Source: Terana coerulea (Eukaryota; Basidiomycota; Agaricomycetes; Polyporales; Phanerochaetaceae). From it: a stretch of 13,192 bases of DNA. Below the pieces are notes generated by a model that was not told where the DNA came from, did no database searches, and worked only from the letters and a program-made list of their open reading frames with translations. Shown here one piece after another: positions 8,841-13,192 of this stretch; position 1 is the stretch's first letter, and each line of letters opens with the position of its first letter. Both the position numbers and the translations under genes were made by a program. The DNA is taken from contig JAKOGH010000574.1 in assembly GCA_024811115.1 (NCBI GenBank), positions 1 to 13,192 of the forward strand, read 5' to 3'.

Positions 8841-8850
8841 GTGACGTCAC
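8841..8850. promoter_or_regulatory. CRE-like palindrome GTGACGTCAC
   Basis: A perfect 10-bp palindrome containing TGACGTCA, the consensus site of CREB/ATF-type bZIP factors. Further GTGAC words follow within about 60 bp. It lies 414 bp upstream of the F-box pseudogene start, so it may no longer control anything. Binding is inferred from the consensus only. Confidence 0.4.
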
Positions 8851-9143
8851 GTATCACGTTTGTGACATTGTGAGTTCGTGTTACAAGTTTGGGTTAGTGA
8901 CTGGGATTGACTGGGACAGACTTCAACTTGAGCCTGAAGCTTGAAGCATGAGGATCGAGGCTTAGAAACGTACAAACTAGTTGGAAGACTGGTCTGATAT
9001 CATGTATACACATGCCCCGACGTGCTATTGGAGTGACCTAGTAACAGAACGTATATCACGAAGATGCTAGCCCGAACAAGCCCGAATAGTATGGCGTACA
9101 AATCAAGCACAAAACCCCGTACCATGAAGCCCCTAATGACACT

Positions 9144-11759
9144 CTACTTCGCTGCCAGGTTCTTCATACTCAAGTTCGACGGCACCCACACTAAATCCTC
9201 GGCCCCGCTGTCAACGTCCGTCGCGTCCAGCTCGCCCTCGCTGCTCAGCGCCGCCCACTCGCCCGGCACACGCTCGCGCAGCTGCCCGATCTTCGCGCCG
9301 CGCGCGCGTAGGAAAGCCACCACCTCCTTCGCGCTCCGCCACCCGCGCGGTTCCAGCGGCGCGCCGACGTTCTCATCCGTTGCTTCACCCGCCGCCGGTT
9401 GCTCGCGGTCGATGGTGCCGCCGTGCAGGCGCGCGAGGTGCGACGACGCGCGGACGTGCTTGTCGTCTCCGGAGCGGTCGAGGTATGTGAACAAGGCTGC
9501 GAGGGTCTTGGCGGCTTCTATGCGCGCACGGAGGACGTGACGCACGAGGCGGCGGGACGGCGGACGGAGGTTCTTCTTCGGCTTTGGTGTAGGCGTGCTC
9601 GTGCCGTCACCCTCTTTTGACCCTGCCGGCGACTGCGCGCGAGGCGTTGTGGACCCTGATCGCACCTTGTCAATCCAGACCGATTCCGGCGGGATCTTGG
9701 GGGTGGTGTATTGTGTCAAGGCAGGTAGTGATAGGTCCCAGCGCTTTGGGGCCCATACGCCGACCAGAACACGCCAAGCTGCAACAAGTCGCTTTGCACT
9801 GTAAATGAGGAATTAGCGCTAATGAACACCGAACAGTCGCATTGACCCACTGTTCGTAGTAATCTGGAACGAAGACATGTTGAGTTGTGGACCCGAAGGG
9901 AGTAAGGCTAAACTCACCGTCAATTAAAGAATTATGATACCACGCGAACACGAATACCAGGCCAGTCGCAAGGAATGCTCCAAATGCGGTATGTCCCAAT
10001 ATTGACCACACAGAGACCCCTATAACGCTGTACATCACCATCAACAGCAATAGACCGAACGCGACCTTGTTCTGTGCCTGCGTCTCCTCCTCGTCCTCGG
10101 CAAGCTTCGCGCCGACTCGGCCGAAGAAATACGCGGGGGCGTGCACGAGCAGCGGCACCAGGAACAGAGGAAGGCGGACGAGAGCGGCCAGTGTCTCGGC
10201 GACGAGCACGCTGACCGTGCGCAAGCGCGATGGAAGTGTGGCTGCGCGACCTGGGTCAAGGTCGAGCGGAAGCGGAAGAGTAGACAGGGCGGAGTTGCTG
10301 AGGTGAGAAGTCTGGAGGAGAGAGTAGTATGTCAGCAGGGCCTTCTTTGTAGCGTTGAATCTGGGCACGAGGTCAGGTGTCGCGAAGAGGTCGACCAAGC
10401 TATTGACAGGGGTTTAGTCGAGAACAGATGCAGTATGGAGAGTTACGTACGTCTGTGTGATTGGTACAAAATCGTCCAGGTTGATACTTCTCTCATTCTC
10501 CCAAAGGAGCTCCCGTGCCATGCGGGCGCAGTACAATATGTCCCTAAGTCGTATGTTAATATGCGAATACTTGCGGTTGTAGCAAACATACCAATCGGGT
10601 GCATTTACCGTGGCCTCAACCAGCTCACGCTCGATGGTAGCGGTTAGCCTCTTGGCGGCTAATCGAGAGGCTCCTTCCTCAGACGACAAAAACTGGTCCA
10701 GGAATGGCTCCATAGTGATCGGCTGGCCGAATCTACGTGATGATGAGTGATAATGTCAAAGTTAGTAAGGATACACACTTACTCCATTATCACCTATAAT
10801 TGACTCCAAATTAGAATAAGCGAGAAACACCGTGGTCGACGACACGTACTCGACTTCGGTACTTGCTCTTCTCGGTGTAAACGATGGCGGCGGGGACAAC
10901 CGCAACAGATGCATTGTGTCCCTTCTCTTTCGCCCACTTCGCGTACTCCAGCGCGGCCCACGCAGCGCCGTCCTTGACCTGCATGATACGCGGCTCCGTA
11001 TAACTTGTGCCCTCCGGAAACAGCGCGACCGCCGCACCCTCCGCCAGCGCGTCCATGGTGCCCGCGAAGAGCTTCCGACGATCCTTCGTCTTACGGTCCA
11101 CCGGGATGTTGCCAGCAGACGTGAGAACGTAGCTCAATGCCTTGTTTGCGAAGAGGGTTTCTAGTAATGTATGTTCAGAGGACATTGGGAAGCTGGGTGG
11201 AATAAGAGTTACGCTTGGCCCAATAGTGTAGGATTCGTCCGTGCGGAAAGGCAAATGCTGCAATAATGATGAGCTGTGAGAGAGATTTACATCTCGCAGG
11301 CTACTTACACAAAACACAGGGATCAATCACCATGTTATGGTGAGTAGCTGTTCTGTACGTGTCATCTCCAGTCAGCATGCAGTGTCTTGCAAGCCCAGGA
11401 CGCGTTCCAAGCAAGGTTTGTTCATGTGCAGCACCAACAAGTCGTCCGGCCGTTTTGACAAGTTCGGACATATTTTGGCGAAGAAACTAATTCTATAAAA
11501 GAGCGGCTACAGTCTTTCAATGCTAATAAAACGATGTACCACCTGTGGTACCGTGCAGCATGTGGCGAGACGCTGCAGAAGCATTCGGCGCATACGACCC
11601 CAAAGCACACGCAAATTGCAGATTAAGCACTCACACAATGATAGGGCCATGCTCAGGGACGTTCTCTCCTCCAATAACGTGGACCTCGCTGAAGAACGAG
11701 ACCACCGCCCAGCCCGCAATGCGGCGGATGATGCGGTGAATGACCTTCGCGTCCGACAT
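9144..11759 (-). CDS. GPT2: Glycerol-3-phosphate/DHAP acyltransferase, Sct1/Gpt2 family (10 exons)
   Basis: Acylates sn-1 of glycerol-3-phosphate (or DHAP), the first step of phosphatidic acid and glycerolipid synthesis, at the ER. Exons: 11759-11635, 11352-11309, 11257-11213, 11160-10850, 10793-10783, 10732-10592, 10543-10451, 10399-9918, 9863-9851 and 9798-9144; every phase joins and the product is 639 residues. PlsC motifs are complete: HNMVID (HX4D, 47-52), GNIPVDR (88-94), FPEGTS (119-124), VVPA (159-162). Hydrophobic segments at about 331-349, 369-391 and 394-410 anchor the C-terminal half. The tail is low-complexity and charged, then ends SNLSMKNLAAK. Exons 5 (11 bp) and 9 (13 bp) are microexons, giving SRVIMEFGQPI and DDYYEHAKRL. 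Intron 1 is 282 bp; intron 6 (48 bp) is in frame and stop-free. The only in-frame ATG near the start is at 11759. Gpt2 versus Sct1 orthology is not resolved. Confidence 0.95.
11353..11634 (-). other. Long first intron of the acyltransferase gene
   Basis: A 282-bp intron, GTGAGT...TACAG, about five times the size of the others in this gene. It splits the codon before TATHHNMVIDP, and the joined protein needs no extra exon. It contains a short palindromic hairpin (11536-11551, arms GTACCAC/GTGGTAC). I find no convincing snoRNA boxes. Confidence 0.7.
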
Positions 11760-12064
11760 CGTCCAGGACAGCGGCAGGAGCGCGGGGTTCGAGGTAGAGA
11801 GGAGTGGTGGGGTGGGGGTGAAAGGCAGAGATGGTTGGGGCGATGAAGAGGGAGGGAGAAGTGCCAGCAGCGAAGGACACCACAACCAGAGACGGCTTGG
11901 TCTCTTGGGGAGACAGCGTCAAGAAGCGTTCGGCTCAGCAGTTCGTTTCGGGAGCTGCTGGGGCGACGTGTTTTGATGCCATCAGCCAAACTGAACTGCT
12001 CGACACGTCCGCGACGACACGGTAGACGCGCCCAGGCTCTCCTTCATCTGCGACCACTTCCACC
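11760..12064. promoter_or_regulatory. Divergent promoter between acyltransferase and SPC3
   Basis: 305 bp separate the two start codons, so the genes share one promoter region. On the acyltransferase side the sequence just upstream of the ATG is strongly pyrimidine-rich (about 11800-11880, minus strand), as is common at fungal start sites. I see no clear TATA box and no convincing inositol-response element. Confidence 0.55.
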
Positions 12065-13192
12065 ATGCACAGCGTATACGCCAGAATAAACAACATCTCC
12101 GCGTTTTTGTCGTCATGTATGATGGGGCTGCTGGCGGCCATCGCACTGTCGTCGCTGGTCTTCACAGCAGACCCTAAGGGACAGCTGGGAATCGCTTCAA
12201 TACAAATGTGAGTGGTCTTGTGCGCTTTACGAGGGTACAAAGTCAATGTTCGTCTAGATTTCCAGGAAGCACGAGACGCTATGCTAATAGGAAACAGGAC
12301 TTTGCCTTCCTTAACTTCAACATAACAGCAGGTGGGTACCCTGAACTGAAGAGCTTGTGCTGTACTGATCATTACACTCAGATCTGCAACCGCTATTCAA
12401 CTGGAATACAAAACAACTCTTCCTTTACGTACAAGCAGAGTATGCCGATGATAAGGGGGTGAAGAATGAGGTTGTGATATGGGACAAGATCATCAAGAGG
12501 AAGGAGGACGCGAACCTGGCCTTCGTTGGACGCAACAAATACGTCTTCCGAAACCTGGGTTCTACATTCAAGTGAGTGATGCTTCATTTGAGTGGCGGTA
12601 CCGCTGCAATTGCAAGCCGCGGCGTATTGCCGTACAAGGATCCTCCTAGGCAAGAATACGCCAAAATTTAAGCATTTCTCGGCGGCCGCATGTCCTCGAG
12701 CACATGTGCTTCGTGTATTGGGTATATCACTACTTTTGGGTAGCAAGACGTGTTTGTTCCACATGTCACCGTTTACGCCCTCGTTTTTGCTGTGCGATGA
12801 TCCTGCTGGGCTTTCCCAGCGTTTTTGCATGGCGGTGCTTGCCTATAGAATCTGTCACCGCATGCCCCGGCTCATCTTCACAGAACAACATACTGGGTTC
12901 TCTTCGCGGTACTGCTTAGGAAGCTAGGCCAATTCTCCCGCTGAACCTTAGTCTGCTTTCCTCCTCTTAACCTCCACGGCCGCATGCTCTTAGCCACGAT
13001 CTGCTCCCTCTTTCCAGCTCCCATCTTTCCACGAACTCTGTACCTTGAATGGCTCTGACTTTTCATGGTTATAGGTACGCGCTTCCCGCCAACTACACCC
13101 TGCGATACAACGTAATGCCGTACGTGGGCCTGCTCACCTACGGCGAAGCCGCGCGCACGACGGAACCCGTTGAGTTCCCGGAGAAGCGCACA
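12065..13192 (+). CDS. SPC3: Signal peptidase complex subunit 3 (3' end cut by window edge)
   Basis: Subunit of the ER signal peptidase complex (yeast Spc3, animal SPC22/23), needed with Sec11 for removal of signal peptides. Exons are 12065-12207, 12258-12331, 12382-12571 and 13075 onward; introns are 50, 50 and 503 bp. 175 residues are present without a stop, close to the 184 of the yeast protein, so only a short tail should be missing. It begins MHSVYARINNISAFLSS, with one membrane segment at about 14-35, as expected for a single-span type II protein. The luminal part shows DFAFLNFNITADLQPLFNWN, then KQLFLYVQAEY, EVVIWDKII, YVFRNLGSTFK and YTLRYNVMPYVG, all family-typical. All junctions keep frame. 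The third intron is about ten times the local norm. Confidence 0.95.
12572..13074 (+). other. Unusually long third intron of SPC3
   Basis: 503 bp between exon 3 (ending STF plus AA) and exon 4 (G plus YALPANY), GTGAGT...TATAG. The flanking protein sequence is continuous, so no exon is hidden. It contains a 10-bp palindrome GCGGTACCGC near 12595 and CGGCCGCATG twice (12683-12692, 12977-12986). Neither snoRNA boxes nor an open frame with recognisable motifs is evident. Confidence 0.75.

Larger units (their letters stand above)
8428..9143. other. AT-richer intergenic region between F-box pseudogene and acyltransferase
   Basis: About 0.7 kb upstream of the F-box pseudogene and downstream of the acyltransferase. 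It holds a 12-bp direct repeat (8520-8531, 8569-8580) and the palindrome GTGACGTCAC (8841-8850). No coding region or structured RNA is supported. Confidence 0.5.

Noticed and set aside
9064..9540. Long plus-strand open frame of 158 codons
   Set aside because: It lies antisense to the GC-rich last exon of the acyltransferase, has no recognisable motif, and is the expected shadow of that coding frame.
9799..9829. 31-bp intron (GTGTTC...TACAG) in the acyltransferase giving ...NATVRAKRL
   Set aside because: Phase fits, but 31 bp is too short for normal splicing. The 52-bp intron 9799-9850 (GTGGGT) uses the same acceptor and gives the more family-like DDYYEHAKRL.
10141..10647. Plus-strand open frame of 168 codons
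   Set aside because: Antisense to acyltransferase exons 6-8 and their introns; composition-driven, with no family motif.
12790..12945. CGATGA and CTGA words in the SPC3 intron as box C/D snoRNA
   Set aside because: The C-like box has a mismatch, the spacing is about 145 bases, and there is no terminal stem.

Overview
The window looks like nuclear DNA of a basidiomycete fungus, probably Agaricomycetes and perhaps Polyporales. Most introns are about 48-67 bp with GTRNGY donors and CTRAY branch sites. Coding exons are GC-rich, and the F-box/LRR proteins are of a kind greatly expanded in wood-decay basidiomycetes. The lineage is inferred from these features, not from a search.

Layout from left to right: (1) a pirin-family cupin gene on the minus strand, cut by the left edge (1-430), with a TATA box upstream. 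(2) A plus-strand F-box/LRR gene (about 1393-3074) whose reading frame breaks at least once. (3) Two tandem plus-strand genes of an unrecognised family (copy A 3390-4560, copy B 4949-6099) with the same five-exon architecture and a shared upstream motif. Copy A is intact; copy B lacks one base in exon 4. (4) A decayed minus-strand F-box/LRR gene (6582-8427) with frameshifts and in-frame TGA stops. (5) About 0.7 kb of AT-richer intergenic DNA with a 12-bp direct repeat and a GTGACGTCAC palindrome. (6) A minus-strand glycerol-3-phosphate acyltransferase of the Sct1/Gpt2 family (9144-11759), resolved here into ten exons including two microexons of 11 and 13 bp. (7) A divergent plus-strand gene for signal peptidase complex subunit 3 (12065 to past the right edge), sharing a 305-bp promoter region with the acyltransferase.

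The right third is conserved ER housekeeping: the acyltransferase starts glycerolipid synthesis and Spc3 is part of signal peptidase. Both reading frames are clean over their length. The middle is fast-evolving accessory DNA: two opposed F-box genes flank a lineage-specific tandem pair. The single-base frame breaks in pirin, the first F-box gene, copy B and the second F-box gene lie at or beside homopolymer runs. Assembly error therefore competes with real decay for the single breaks; the second F-box gene has too many lesions for error to be the easy answer.

I see no transposon, RNA gene, CRISPR array or wholly new system. The most novel items are the unassigned tandem family and the microexon structure of the acyltransferase.
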